DNA from: Clostridia bacterium
GTDB taxonomy: Bacteria > Bacillota > Clostridia > Oscillospirales > CAG-272
Length of the DNA: 12,262 bases
Reading direction: 5' to 3'
NCBI GenBank assembly: GCA_017461825.1
Contig: JAFTXB010000001.1
Coordinates: 1-12,262 of the forward strand
The notes beneath the pieces were generated by a model. The model saw only the letters and a list, made by a program, of their open reading frames with translations. It did no database searches and had not been told where the DNA came from. Position numbers and translations under genes: made by a program. Positions 1 to 7,072 of this stretch are shown one piece after another (the first letter of the stretch is position 1; the number at the start of each line of letters is the position of its first letter).

Positions 1-121
1 GCTACGCTTCGTGACGCTTTTCCTATGCGATTCCTTAATTCTTTATCTTTTCGTCAGATTTTTTTCACCCCAACTATTGACAAAGAGCCGATTAATTACA
101 GCCGCTCTGTTTCCCATTCTC

Positions 122-277
122 TTACGTCTCGGCGTTATCGTCCAATGCAGTCGCACCCCATATGGCGTTATAGCTTATATCTCTCTCAACACCCGGAGCG
201 CCTAAGCCCGACGCCGTAATGCAATCGATCCCGTCTATGTATCCTATCTCCATTACAGGAGTCATATATATTTTCAT
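122..277 (-). CDS. Small 51-residue protein, 'MKxYxxPxxE...DxITASG' type, function unknown
   Basis: A short open frame of 51 codons, ATG at 277 and TAA at 122-124. It follows the stop of the GLUG surface protein after only 13 nt. The Shine-Dalgarno AGGGGG begins on that stop codon and lies 8 nt before this ATG; an alternative in-frame ATG at 283 is only 2 nt from the SD and is less likely. The product starts MKIYMTPVMEIGYIDG, then DCITASGLGAPG, and ends in an acidic tail (LDDNAET). It has no signal peptide or membrane segment. The pattern M-K-x-Y-x-x-P-x-x-E followed by D-x-I-T-A-S-G resembles small hypothetical proteins I recall from gut Clostridia; this is recall, not a search. Five of its seven isoleucines use ATA, unlike most of the window but like the end of the upstream gene. 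The tight coupling suggests it is co-expressed with, and may act with, the surface protein. It could be a peptide precursor or a short accessory protein; no function can be assigned. Confidence 0.72.
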   Translation of the reverse strand: MKIYMTPVMEIGYIDGIDCITASGLGAPGVERDISYNAIWGATALDDNAET

Positions 278-290
278 TGTCATTTCCCCC

Positions 291-2186
291 TTACGCGTTT
301 ACCATAGGCTCAGCAACGTCGCCGTAGGTCAAGCTTATTATATCATACTGTTCCTTGGTATAGCAGCTCCATTTTCCTGTATCTATCTCATAGATATATC
401 CATTCGCCGCGTCCTTTTCCTGCTTAAGATCCCTCAATGCGCAATACGCGACATTCGCCATACTGCGAACATTGGCGTCCTCGCTAAAATCAGAGTACAC
501 ATAGACATCTGTACCGTTCACATTATAAACGGCATAAGCTCTGATCGCAAACCTTGTCGTTAGCTGATCCTCGGGAAGATCGGTAAGCACGATATTAAAA
601 GAAAGCATACCGTCACCGTTTTCTGAAATTCCCGAGCCGTTGTCATCAAGAGCGGATATCTTGGCGTATGTTACGTTCTTACTATCCATTGAATAAGCTG
701 TGAAGTCGGCGTTTGCCGATACAAGCTCTCCGTACTTTACCAAAAGTATACCGTAGTCCTTTGCGTTCGCCACCCGATCTGCTTTTACCGTTGTACAAAA
801 GCGAATACCGTTAGCTCCGTCCGATATACGGATAGACGCGCCGTATTCAACTGTCGGCGCTACACCGGGAACAACAGGTGCAACATAGTTTTTGTAGGTA
901 TCAACATCAATTTCGGGAATCAGATCGGCTACCGGCAACGGATAATCATTTTCCACAATCGCCCAATCGGTAAAGCCCGCGTTGGTGCCCTTCAGATTGA
1001 CAGTGGTATCACCCGTAGCGTTCAGCGTGGTTGTGCCTACCGAAATAGGCAGATTCTCTGCTACCAAAGAGGAATCATACTTTACATTCTCAACCGTCCA
1101 AGTAATGTTGTTTAAAGGAGCCTCGGTGGTTCCAAGATCCAATGTTCCAAGCACCGAGTCATACGAAGCAGAACCTACGGCAAGAAGCACGTCCGAGCAA
1201 GAGATGGTATAGGAATAATCGGTGTCATCTTTGTTTATTTTGCCTGTAACAAAACCGAACAACGCCGACACTTGCTTGCTGTTTTTCGAGGTGATCGTAC
1301 CTGTAACCACGCAATCCGAAACGGTGAGGTTGCAACGGTTGATCTGACCGATCAGACCGCCGCTGATGGAAGCGGTTTCTGCATCTTCAACACCCACATT
1401 CATATCCACGTTGGCATAGGAGTTTTTGATCGTGCATTCCTTTACGATATGTAAACGACCAATCAAGCCGCCCGTTACTTTCACACCGATGATCTTGCCA
1501 TCAAATACAGAGTTTTCGATGGTGATCGTACCGGTTTCGAGATTGGTACACTGTGCGTATCCCAGCAAGCCGCCGATACAGTCTGCGGTTTTTTCAGCGT
1601 CAACACCCTCAAGGGTTGCCGAAACATAAACGTTTTGAATGGTAAGGCTTTCTCCTGAAAACTCTCCAACTACACCGCCCATACGGCAACCGTTACCACC
1701 GGCGGTATTTTTGAAATAGCTGTTTACAATGCTGAGATTTTTCACCGTAGCATTTCCGTTTGCGTAGCCGAAGAATCCCTTGCCCTCGGAGTACAGACCC
1801 GAAATTACATGTCCCTGTCCGTCAAAGGTGCTTGCAAAAACATAATCATATTTGTTTGCTGCACCCCACTTGTAAGCGGGATCCTCGGTTCCCCATGTGG
1901 ACGCATCGCCGGTGTTGATGACAATATCCGCACCCAACTTGATCGTCCAATCCTTGAAGCTCATGCTTTTTGCAAGCTGCATGAACGCCATCAGCTGGTC
2001 TGCCGTGGTGATGGTCACTTCTTTGCTACCCTCCGAAAATACCGCATCCCAAAAGTCCATATCGTCACTTCCCGAGTACAGACTGATCGCCGCAGCATCG
2101 GATTCCTCGGCTAATGCCGGCAGTGCGCCAAACAAGCCAAAAACGAGTGTTAGCGTGAGCAGGATAGAAATTGTCTTCTTTTTCAT
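291..2186 (-). CDS. Secreted GLUG-repeat surface protein with a C-terminal domain of unknown function
   Basis: 631 residues. Start ATG at 2186 is chosen because GGAGG sits 7 nt upstream and a classic Sec signal peptide follows at once (MKKK, hydrophobic stretch 6-22, ALA cleavage site near residue 26). An upstream in-frame extension to 2330 lacks these. Residues about 30-120 form an N-terminal segment (TADQLMAFMQLAKS, FKDWTIKLGADI). Residues about 120-315 carry FDGQGHVISGLY and repeated G-G-[LV]-[IVL]-G units (near 170, 205, 239 and 276) between short beta-strand segments, which is the GLUG/right-handed beta-helix pattern of Gram-positive surface proteins. Residues about 447-631 form a separate domain (YGASIRISDGANGIRF...) that I cannot name; its codon use differs from the rest of the gene. 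No LPxTG, S-layer homology repeats or C-terminal anchor is visible, so how it stays at the cell is unknown. Adhesion or glycan binding is a guess. It is first in a two-gene unit with the small protein at 122-277. Confidence 0.85.
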   Translation of the reverse strand: MKKKTISILLTLTLVFGLFGALPALAEESDAAAISLYSGSDDMDFWDAVFSEGSKEVTITTADQLMAFMQLAKSMSFKDWTIKLGADIVINTGDASTWGTEDPAYKWGAANKYDYVFASTFDGQGHVISGLYSEGKGFFGYANGNATVKNLSIVNSYFKNTAGGNGCRMGGVVGEFSGESLTIQNVYVSATLEGVDAEKTADCIGGLLGYAQCTNLETGTITIENSVFDGKIIGVKVTGGLIGRLHIVKECTIKNSYANVDMNVGVEDAETASISGGLIGQINRCNLTVSDCVVTGTITSKNSKQVSALFGFVTGKINKDDTDYSYTISCSDVLLAVGSASYDSVLGTLDLGTTEAPLNNITWTVENVKYDSSLVAENLPISVGTTTLNATGDTTVNLKGTNAGFTDWAIVENDYPLPVADLIPEIDVDTYKNYVAPVVPGVAPTVEYGASIRISDGANGIRFCTTVKADRVANAKDYGILLVKYGELVSANADFTAYSMDSKNVTYAKISALDDNGSGISENGDGMLSFNIVLTDLPEDQLTTRFAIRAYAVYNVNGTDVYVYSDFSEDANVRSMANVAYCALRDLKQEKDAANGYIYEIDTGKWSCYTKEQYDIISLTYGDVAEPMVNA

Positions 2187-2238
2187 AATGTACCTCCATA
2201 CATTTTTTATTTCTCGTTCAACCCGCTGAACTGATTTT

Positions 2239-2267
2239 ATTATAAATGACAGTGACTGCCATGTAAA
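2239..2267 (-). promoter_or_regulatory. Sigma-A promoter of the GLUG protein operon
   Basis: On the minus strand: -35 TTTACA (2262-2267), 17-nt spacer, -10 TATAAT (2239-2244). This is five of six and six of six matches to consensus. Transcription would begin near 2232, giving a leader of about 45 nt before the ATG at 2186. Confidence 0.75.
2247..2261. promoter_or_regulatory. Imperfect palindrome between -35 and -10 (candidate operator)
   Basis: TGACAGT-G-ACTGCCA, two 7-nt arms with one mismatch around a central G. It fills almost exactly the spacer of the GLUG operon promoter, where a bound repressor would block RNA polymerase. The binding protein is unknown. Confidence 0.35.
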
Positions 2268-2468
2268 GCAGTATTTCACCAATGATCTACAGTTTTTCCA
2301 CACAACCCCATTTTTCTCCCTTTCTCTCATTTCTTTAAAATTCTCTGTTTTTTGGTTATTATTGCTATATTTTGAAATCGATTTTTTAGCAAAATAACAA
2401 AAGAGCGCAACGTTTTTTCTAAAACTTATTTTTTTATCATTTTATAAAAGTATATGTTTTCCAAAAAC

Positions 2469-2497
2469 TTGACTTTTTTCTTTTAACGTGCTATAAT
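2469..2497 (+). promoter_or_regulatory. Strong sigma-A promoter of the AraC regulator gene
   Basis: -35 TTGACT (2469-2474), exactly 17 nt, -10 TATAAT (2492-2497). Start of transcription would be near 2504, giving a leader of under 30 nt. The Shine-Dalgarno AGGAAGGAG (2512-2520) follows, 11 nt before the ATG. AGGAA (2512-2516) can pair with TTCCT (2525-2529), so the ribosome site may be partly hidden in a weak hairpin. Confidence 0.8.
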
Positions 2498-2531
2498 GAA
2501 AGCAGTTGTTTAGGAAGGAGAACAATTCCTT

Positions 2532-3440
2532 ATGAGTCAATCACGCATTTACCAAATGAACTATCGAAACCCGGAGCCTACCAAAAGCACTCCCATGTAT
2601 CAAATTTTATATTACGATCAAGATTTTCGAATCGGGTTACATAATATGTCGGATCAGAACAACGATCCCAAGTTTCACTCCCACAATTATTATGAGTTTG
2701 AACTGATCGTGGAAGGAAACGGCACCAACCATGTGATGTCACAAACCTTTGACGTAAAAAGAGGGCATTTCTTCTTTTTGTCCCCCTCGGCATTTCATCG
2801 CATCAACGCCGCGCCAAACTCCTCCATGACTATTATCAATTTTAAACTGCGGGATGGCTTTACCGACTTTTTGCTCCACCTGTTTGGCAGTGAGTATTTC
2901 GCCATGATCGATCTGGATGACGAAATCACCGAGAATATTCAGCACATTTTAAGCGATGCCCTGCGCAATGCGGAACAAATGGCTGACCATCTTCGCCGCA
3001 TTTACATGAAAAACACCGTGGAAAATATTCTTTTAATCTTTGCGGAGCACTATTACAGAACCCATCAGCTTTCCCCCGAATTGAGCGAGGACAACGATTA
3101 CATCAACGCCATTATTTTGGATATCCGTCAAAATTTTGCTTCACCTATTACGTTGGAATCTATCTCAAAAAAATACGGATATTCGCCCAATTACATCAGC
3201 CAAATGATCAAGCGCACCACAAGCTACACCTTTAAAAACTACGTCACGCACCTCCGTATGCAAGCCGCCTACAATATGATTATGTATCACAACATTCCGT
3301 ACAAGCAGGTCGCCTTGGAGGTCGGCTACGAAAACTACACCAGTTTTCTTGATATTTTCATCAAAAAATATGGAATTCCACCCTCAAAATTGAGAGAATC
3401 CGATCCTCCGCCCAACCCTTCATTCAAACAAAAAAAGTAG
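2532..3440 (+). CDS. AraC/XylS-family transcriptional regulator with cupin-like sensor domain
   Basis: 302 residues, a usual length for a sugar-sensing AraC regulator. The N-terminal part (about 25-125) is a cupin-like beta-barrel: FHSHNYYEFELIVEG at 48-62 carries the paired histidines and glutamate, followed by a GHFFFLSPSAFHR turn near 78-90. The C-terminal part (about 190-288) holds two helix-turn-helix units: ITLESISKKYGYSPNYIS (206-223) and the family signature around VALEVGYENYTSFLDIFIKK (260-279) ending GIPPSKLRES. The tail (DPPPNPSFKQKK) is short and basic. ATG at 2532 is set by the SD at 2512-2520. It is transcribed toward the 628-residue carbohydrate-enzyme gene 87 nt downstream, and no clear terminator lies between. 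Likely it binds an intracellular sugar and activates that gene, and perhaps the glycoside hydrolase operon; the effector is unknown. Confidence 0.93.
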   Translation: MSQSRIYQMNYRNPEPTKSTPMYQILYYDQDFRIGLHNMSDQNNDPKFHSHNYYEFELIVEGNGTNHVMSQTFDVKRGHFFFLSPSAFHRINAAPNSSMTIINFKLRDGFTDFLLHLFGSEYFAMIDLDDEITENIQHILSDALRNAEQMADHLRRIYMKNTVENILLIFAEHYYRTHQLSPELSEDNDYINAIILDIRQNFASPITLESISKKYGYSPNYISQMIKRTTSYTFKNYVTHLRMQAAYNMIMYHNIPYKQVALEVGYENYTSFLDIFIKKYGIPPSKLRESDPPPNPSFKQKK

Positions 3441-3470
3441 AAAAACTGTATTGTTGTTTGCAAATCCTTA

Positions 3471-3499
3471 TTGGCAAAAAACGTTTTTTGGGGTAGTAT
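3471..3499 (+). promoter_or_regulatory. Promoter of the 628-residue enzyme gene
   Basis: -35 TTGGCA (3471-3476), 17 nt, -10 TAGTAT (3494-3499). Start of transcription would be near 3506. The gene can therefore be expressed apart from the AraC gene in front of it. A short inverted repeat, TATAG-AAAA-CTATA (3499-3512), lies over the expected start site. Confidence 0.55.
3475..3490. promoter_or_regulatory. Perfect 16-bp palindrome in the promoter spacer (candidate operator)
   Basis: CAAAAAACGTTTTTTG reads the same on both strands and lies between the -35 and -10 boxes. A palindrome with central CG flanked by A and T tracts is the general form of LacI/GalR-family operators. No LacI-type gene is in the window, so the partner is unknown. 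An A/T palindrome this simple could also arise by chance. Confidence 0.45.
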
Positions 3500-3527
3500 A
3501 TAGAAAACTATAACTATCGGAGATACT

Positions 3528-5414
3528 ATGCAAACCAAAAAACAGCTTTTTATTACGGAGACCACTGACAACAACTGCCTTCGTTGCATTGCCCACCCCG
3601 ATGATCCGTATCAAATGAACTGGATTGAAGGAATCCACGCCGTTGGCGAGACCGTACATCCAAAACAGCTGACTGTTACACGGGATCAATGGATGGAAAA
3701 CGACCGCCTTTTTTTGAAAATAACGTTCACCAATGCCACCCAAAAGGATTTTTTTGCAAGCGCACACACCGTGGGAGTATACATTCCGTTTAACGACAGC
3801 TACCCCGGTGCCGAGCTTTGCATGACCAACCGCTGTCACGCGCATATTTGGTGCGGCGGAGAAAGCTCTTATATTCTCGGATTGCGTATGGGCGGCTCTG
3901 CGCCCCATCTGGGAATGCAACTGATCAGCGGAAGTCTGGAAACTTACAGCATCACCGATAACGAAAAAAACGACCGCGGCGATTTTTTGCTTCATCCCTC
4001 ACCGTTTCACCTGTTGCCCGAAAAAAGCTACGAACTGACATTGGCATTTTTCTGGCACAACGGCAGAGAGGATTTTTACCGTATTTTGAAAGACACACCG
4101 CGATATATCCATGTTTCCGCAAACCATTTCACTGCTTTTGAGGGAGAAACCGTTGCGCTTTGCATACAAATCCAAAAAGAAATTCAAACATGCACCGTCA
4201 TCGTACACGGAAAAGAAATCCCTTATCAACGGCACGGACGTCAGATATACTGTAACCTTCCTACCTCACATTATGAAAAAGGGGAGCATCGGATCGACAT
4301 TACGGTAAATGGAATCTCCACATTTTGCAACGTCTTTGTTTCCGCCGCTCCCGATACCATTCTGGAAGCGCGGTGCCGCTTTATCGCAACCAAGCAACAA
4401 TATCACAACCCAAACAGTATGTTGGACGGCAGTTATCTAACCTATGACAATCAAACAGGTTGCCTCATCTACAACGGATTCTTCCACGATCACAACGCCG
4501 CACGGGAACGCATCGGTATGGCGGTATTGATCGCCATGTATCTTCGCAGCCACAAAAACGACACCTTGCGAGCCAGCTTGAATCACTATGTACAATTCTT
4601 CCTGCGGGAAATATTTGACGCGGAAACAGGAACCGTCTTTAATGACGCCGGTAAATCGATCAAACCCAATCGGCGGTACAATTATCCATGGGCAGTGAAA
4701 CTGTTTTTGGAATTATATCTGCTGGACGGCAAACGTGAATATTTACAAGATGCTTACCGCGTGCTGAAAGCCTACTATGCACTGAACGGACATTGCTTTT
4801 ATGCGTTTACCATTCCGATTTTACAGGTTGCCGTATGTTTTCGACAGGAGAACATGGAAAATGAGCTCCAAGAGGTCATTGGGTATTTTCGAACACATGC
4901 AGAAACCATGATTCAAAACGCAGAGCACTATCCCTCACACGAGGTTGCCTATGAGCAAAGTATTGTCGCTCCGGCGGCAAAATTCCTAACCGAAATGTAC
5001 AGCCTGACGGGTGAGCAACGCTATCTGTCCGAAGCCAAAAAGCAGATCGAAATTTTGGAGCTGTTCAGCGGCTCCCAGCCGGATCATCACCTTTATGCTT
5101 GCGCCATCCGTCATTGGGATGACTACTGGTTTGGCAAAAGCCGCCTTTTGGGAGACACATTTCCCCATTACTGGAACGTATTGAGTGCCGATGCTTTTTA
5201 CGCCTATGCCAAAGCAAGCGGCGAGGCATCTTATCTGGAAAAGGCAAACGATGCCTACCGTGTGCAATTCTCACTTTTTGACGAAACGGGAAATGCAAGC
5301 TGTGCCATGGTCTACCCCTTTACGGTAAACGGAACCCCTGCTCACTTTTACGATGCGTGGGCGAACGATCAGGATTGGGCACTGATCTACTATTTGGATT
5401 ATATCAAAACATAA
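3528..5414 (+). CDS. Putative carbohydrate-active enzyme: beta-sandwich plus alpha/alpha-barrel (six-hairpin type), family not assigned
   Basis: 628 residues; ATG set by GGAGA 5 nt upstream. No signal peptide, so cytoplasmic. Residues about 1-185 read as a beta-sandwich (LFLKITFTNATQKDFFASAH, VGVYIPFNDSYPG, YELTLAFFWHNGREDFYRIL). About 190-275 looks like a small Ig-like strand domain. About 280-628 is helical, with amphipathic hairpins and Trp/Tyr/Asp-rich loops typical of (alpha/alpha)6-barrel glycosidases and lyases: GFFHDHNAARERIG (317-330), NRRYNYPWAVKLF (381-393), HEVAYEQS (471-478), RHWDDYWFGK (528-537), GDTFPHYWN (542-550) and HFYDAWANDQDW (606-617). Candidate catalytic residues are D531/D532, D543 and D614/D616; this is a guess from conservation-like motifs. 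The layout resembles unsaturated-uronyl hydrolases and heparinase-like enzymes, but I cannot place it in a numbered GH or PL family. Its AraC neighbour and the glycoside hydrolase cluster support a role in oligosaccharide breakdown. The substrate is unknown. Confidence 0.8.
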   Translation: MQTKKQLFITETTDNNCLRCIAHPDDPYQMNWIEGIHAVGETVHPKQLTVTRDQWMENDRLFLKITFTNATQKDFFASAHTVGVYIPFNDSYPGAELCMTNRCHAHIWCGGESSYILGLRMGGSAPHLGMQLISGSLETYSITDNEKNDRGDFLLHPSPFHLLPEKSYELTLAFFWHNGREDFYRILKDTPRYIHVSANHFTAFEGETVALCIQIQKEIQTCTVIVHGKEIPYQRHGRQIYCNLPTSHYEKGEHRIDITVNGISTFCNVFVSAAPDTILEARCRFIATKQQYHNPNSMLDGSYLTYDNQTGCLIYNGFFHDHNAARERIGMAVLIAMYLRSHKNDTLRASLNHYVQFFLREIFDAETGTVFNDAGKSIKPNRRYNYPWAVKLFLELYLLDGKREYLQDAYRVLKAYYALNGHCFYAFTIPILQVAVCFRQENMENELQEVIGYFRTHAETMIQNAEHYPSHEVAYEQSIVAPAAKFLTEMYSLTGEQRYLSEAKKQIEILELFSGSQPDHHLYACAIRHWDDYWFGKSRLLGDTFPHYWNVLSADAFYAYAKASGEASYLEKANDAYRVQFSLFDETGNASCAMVYPFTVNGTPAHFYDAWANDQDWALIYYLDYIKT

Positions 5415-5429
5415 TCAAAACATAAACTT

Positions 5430-5466
5430 CAAGGGCGTTGCACCGATTTGCAACGCCCTTGTTTTT
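5430..5466 (+). terminator. Rho-independent terminator between convergent genes
   Basis: A perfect 13-bp stem (5430-5442 with 5449-5461, arms CAAGGGCGTTGCA and TGCAACGCCCTTG) with loop CCGATT, followed by TTTTTATTC. It ends the 628-residue enzyme transcript. The stop codon of the opposing binding-protein gene lies on the T tract. On the minus strand the tail is only loosely T-rich (AAGTTTATGTTTT), so it may work weakly in that direction too. Confidence 0.92.
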
Positions 5467-6963
5467 ATTCTTTTCCATGTGCCGCTATAATATCTTGGAT
5501 CGCGCCGTTGATCAAATTGATATTTGCCAAACGCTGTGCCACCAACGAAGTGGAATTAAAGGTTGCATTGTAAAGCATATCTCCAATTCCGCCGATATTG
5601 TAAACGGTCGCAAAATCGATACAAATTCCATTCAGGATCACATCTACCATACGCGAAGAGTCGGGATCCTTTGCGCGCTGTGTTTTTAGTACGGTCTCAT
5701 AAACCAACGGGCGCAAGTTTTCATTCGAGTATGCCGCCATGGCTTCCATCATGAAAGAAATCATCTCGATCCGATTCTCGCCAACTCTTGCAGGAACCGC
5801 TACAAAGCAATCGGTCCAGTTGTTGATCAGGCTGTAATACGCCTTTTGTGATTCGTCTTGCATAGGGTAAGGGATGATCGCATAGTCTCTCTCCATGGAA
5901 CGCAGATGAGTCATAGCAGATTCCAATTGATGTCCGAGGAAAAGCGCGTTGTTTTCCATAAAAGCCTTGGTGATTACATATTGCTGACGTTGGGATGCCG
6001 TGCCGGTTCCACCGTAAGAAAAGGATGCGGGATACAGATCGGACACCTTGCTTAAAAGATCGTCCAACAGCAGAGAAGCATAATTATCCTTCAGCCCCTC
6101 ATCTTTTTTCTCAATCAATGTCAAACCGGAAGCGTAAATAAAGTTTTCCAAAACCAACGAGTTTCTCTGCAATGCAACACCGAAAAAGTCATCATATGCA
6201 GTCATGGCTCCGTCATCATTCAGATCGTCAGACAGACCCTTTGTCAATTCGTTCAATTTGTCAAACGTCCACTCGTAAGAATCCACCAAACCGAAAATAT
6301 TTACATCCGGAAGATAGTTTCGCAACAGATCCATGTTCACAAAGAAAGCGGAAGGTGCCTGATAAACCGATGGTGCAATATCACCGGTGGTAAAGAACAA
6401 CCGATCGTTGAACACTAAATTCTTATAAAGCAACGGGCTCCACCATTCCTGATCCAAGGAAAGGTAGTTCATACTGTTGAGATCATACAACATATTCTGA
6501 ACCGCCAAAGAGGCAAGCGTACTTCCCCCGGTAATGTCACTTCCGACGGCTGTCGAAATTACCATATCATACACCACACTTCCGGAGGATATCTGTATGT
6601 TCAAAGTTTCGCATCCTGCGTTCGCGCTGTCGGCAGGCGTATACGCGATATCCGTCAACCCATAGTGTTCCAACAAATACAGGTCACGTTCGTATAACTC
6701 TTTGTTAATGGACGATGCATCCTGTGTTTCCTCGGTTGCATAGTTAACATGCATGCTCGGATAGTCGTTTGCATCCAAGATTTTTAATTCCTGACCGCTG
6801 AAATTTTTACTTCCCAATTCCGTCAAACGGTCATTAACTTCCTCAACAACATTGTTTTCGTTTTTGTCGCTTGTGTTTTTTCTTCCCCATTCTTTTTATT
6901 GCAGGATGAGAATGCCGTCAAAAGCATCAAAATAGCAAGCAAAGTGATTAAAAAACGTTTCAA
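5465..6963 (-). CDS. ABC-transporter extracellular solute-binding lipoprotein, interrupted by a -1 frameshift
   Basis: Two frames join into one protein of about 499 residues, a normal length for a family 1 (sugar-type) binding lipoprotein. The start is TTG at 6963: AAAGGGG lies 8 nt upstream, and the product begins MKRFLITLLAILMLLTAFSSC, a lipoprotein signal with Cys21 as the lipidated residue (phenylalanine at -3 is slightly unusual). After CNKKNGEE the frame must move back one base to reach NNVVEEVNDRLTELGSKNFSGQELKIL and the main domain; uncorrected, the first frame stops at 6823. The mature part has Trp/Tyr-rich segments and DLNDDGAMTAYDDFFG, the Asp-rich loop common in this family. It would sit on the outer membrane face and deliver sugar to permeases, none of which are nearby. 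A TTG at 6826 is a false start caused by the break. Whether the gene is truly broken or the sequence lacks one A cannot be told here. Confidence 0.8.
6854..6882 (-). other. Frameshift site in the binding-protein linker
   Basis: On the minus strand the A-rich linker contains a run of six A (6876-6881) and a run of five A (6861-6865). One added A in either run restores a single frame, giving a polar spacer rich in Lys, Asn, Glu and Ser. Both frames are open from about 6895 to 6826, so the exact point is not fixed. AAAAAAC occurs here, but not in the reading phase needed for a standard X-XXY-YYZ slippery site. Confidence 0.75.
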
Positions 6964-7000
6964 AAAAACATCCCCTTTCATTTTTATGATACGTAAATTT

Positions 7001-7028
7001 ATTATAACAGGAAGACTGTCAAAAGTAA
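7001..7028 (-). promoter_or_regulatory. Extended -10 promoter of the solute-binding protein gene
   Basis: On the minus strand TGTTATAAT (7001-7009) is a full extended -10 (TGnTATAAT). A weak -35, TTACTT (7023-7028), lies 16 nt upstream. A TTGACA at 7017-7022 is only 10 nt away, too close to serve as its -35. The promoter lies in the 109-nt gap after the oxidoreductase gene, so the binding protein can be expressed alone as well as by read-through from the operon, for which no strong terminator is seen. Confidence 0.6.
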
Positions 7029-7072
7029 ATATTTTTTTCTGAAAAAGATTATAGATTTTCAACACAGAAAAG

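Larger units (their letters stand above)
2187..2531. other. Divergent intergenic region
   Basis: This 345-bp stretch separates the leftward GLUG gene from the rightward AraC gene. It holds the leftward promoter near 2239-2267 and the rightward promoter at 2469-2497. Between them, about 2300-2465 is AT-rich with several T and A tracts and no coding frame I would support. The tracts just before 2469 could act as an UP element for the AraC promoter, but that is inference. No riboswitch fold was recognised. Confidence 0.6.

Noticed and set aside
81..110. Possible hairpin AGAGC...GCTCT after the small protein gene
   Set aside because: The stem is only 5 bp with a 15-nt loop and has no real T tract, so it is not a convincing terminator.
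43..117. 24-codon open frame on the minus strand after the small protein gene
   Set aside because: It has no properly spaced Shine-Dalgarno and no recognisable pattern; its length is within chance.
2187..2330. Upstream in-frame extension of the GLUG protein to an ATG at 2330
   Set aside because: It would bury the signal peptide 48 residues inside the protein, it crosses the promoter, and the ATG at 2186 has an ideal GGAGG site.
2373..2386. CcpA-like catabolite site TGAAATCGATTTTT between the divergent promoters
   Set aside because: It matches the left half and centre of the consensus but lacks the final CA, in an AT-rich stretch where such matches arise easily.
6854..6882. Programmed -1 ribosomal frameshift in the binding-protein gene
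   Set aside because: The AAAAAAC heptamer is in the wrong phase, no downstream stem-loop was seen, and a binding lipoprotein is not a known user of such a switch. A missing base is simpler.
6826..6963. Separate small lipoprotein gene ending at 6823, and a separate binding protein starting with TTG at 6826
   Set aside because: The second start has no ribosome site, and the signal peptide and mature domain are both incomplete alone; one frameshifted gene explains everything.
7023..7072. Terminator after the oxidoreductase gene
   Set aside because: Only a weak A/T stem (TTGAAAA with TTTTTCA) is visible, with no GC pairs to stabilise it, so read-through cannot be excluded and no terminator is called.
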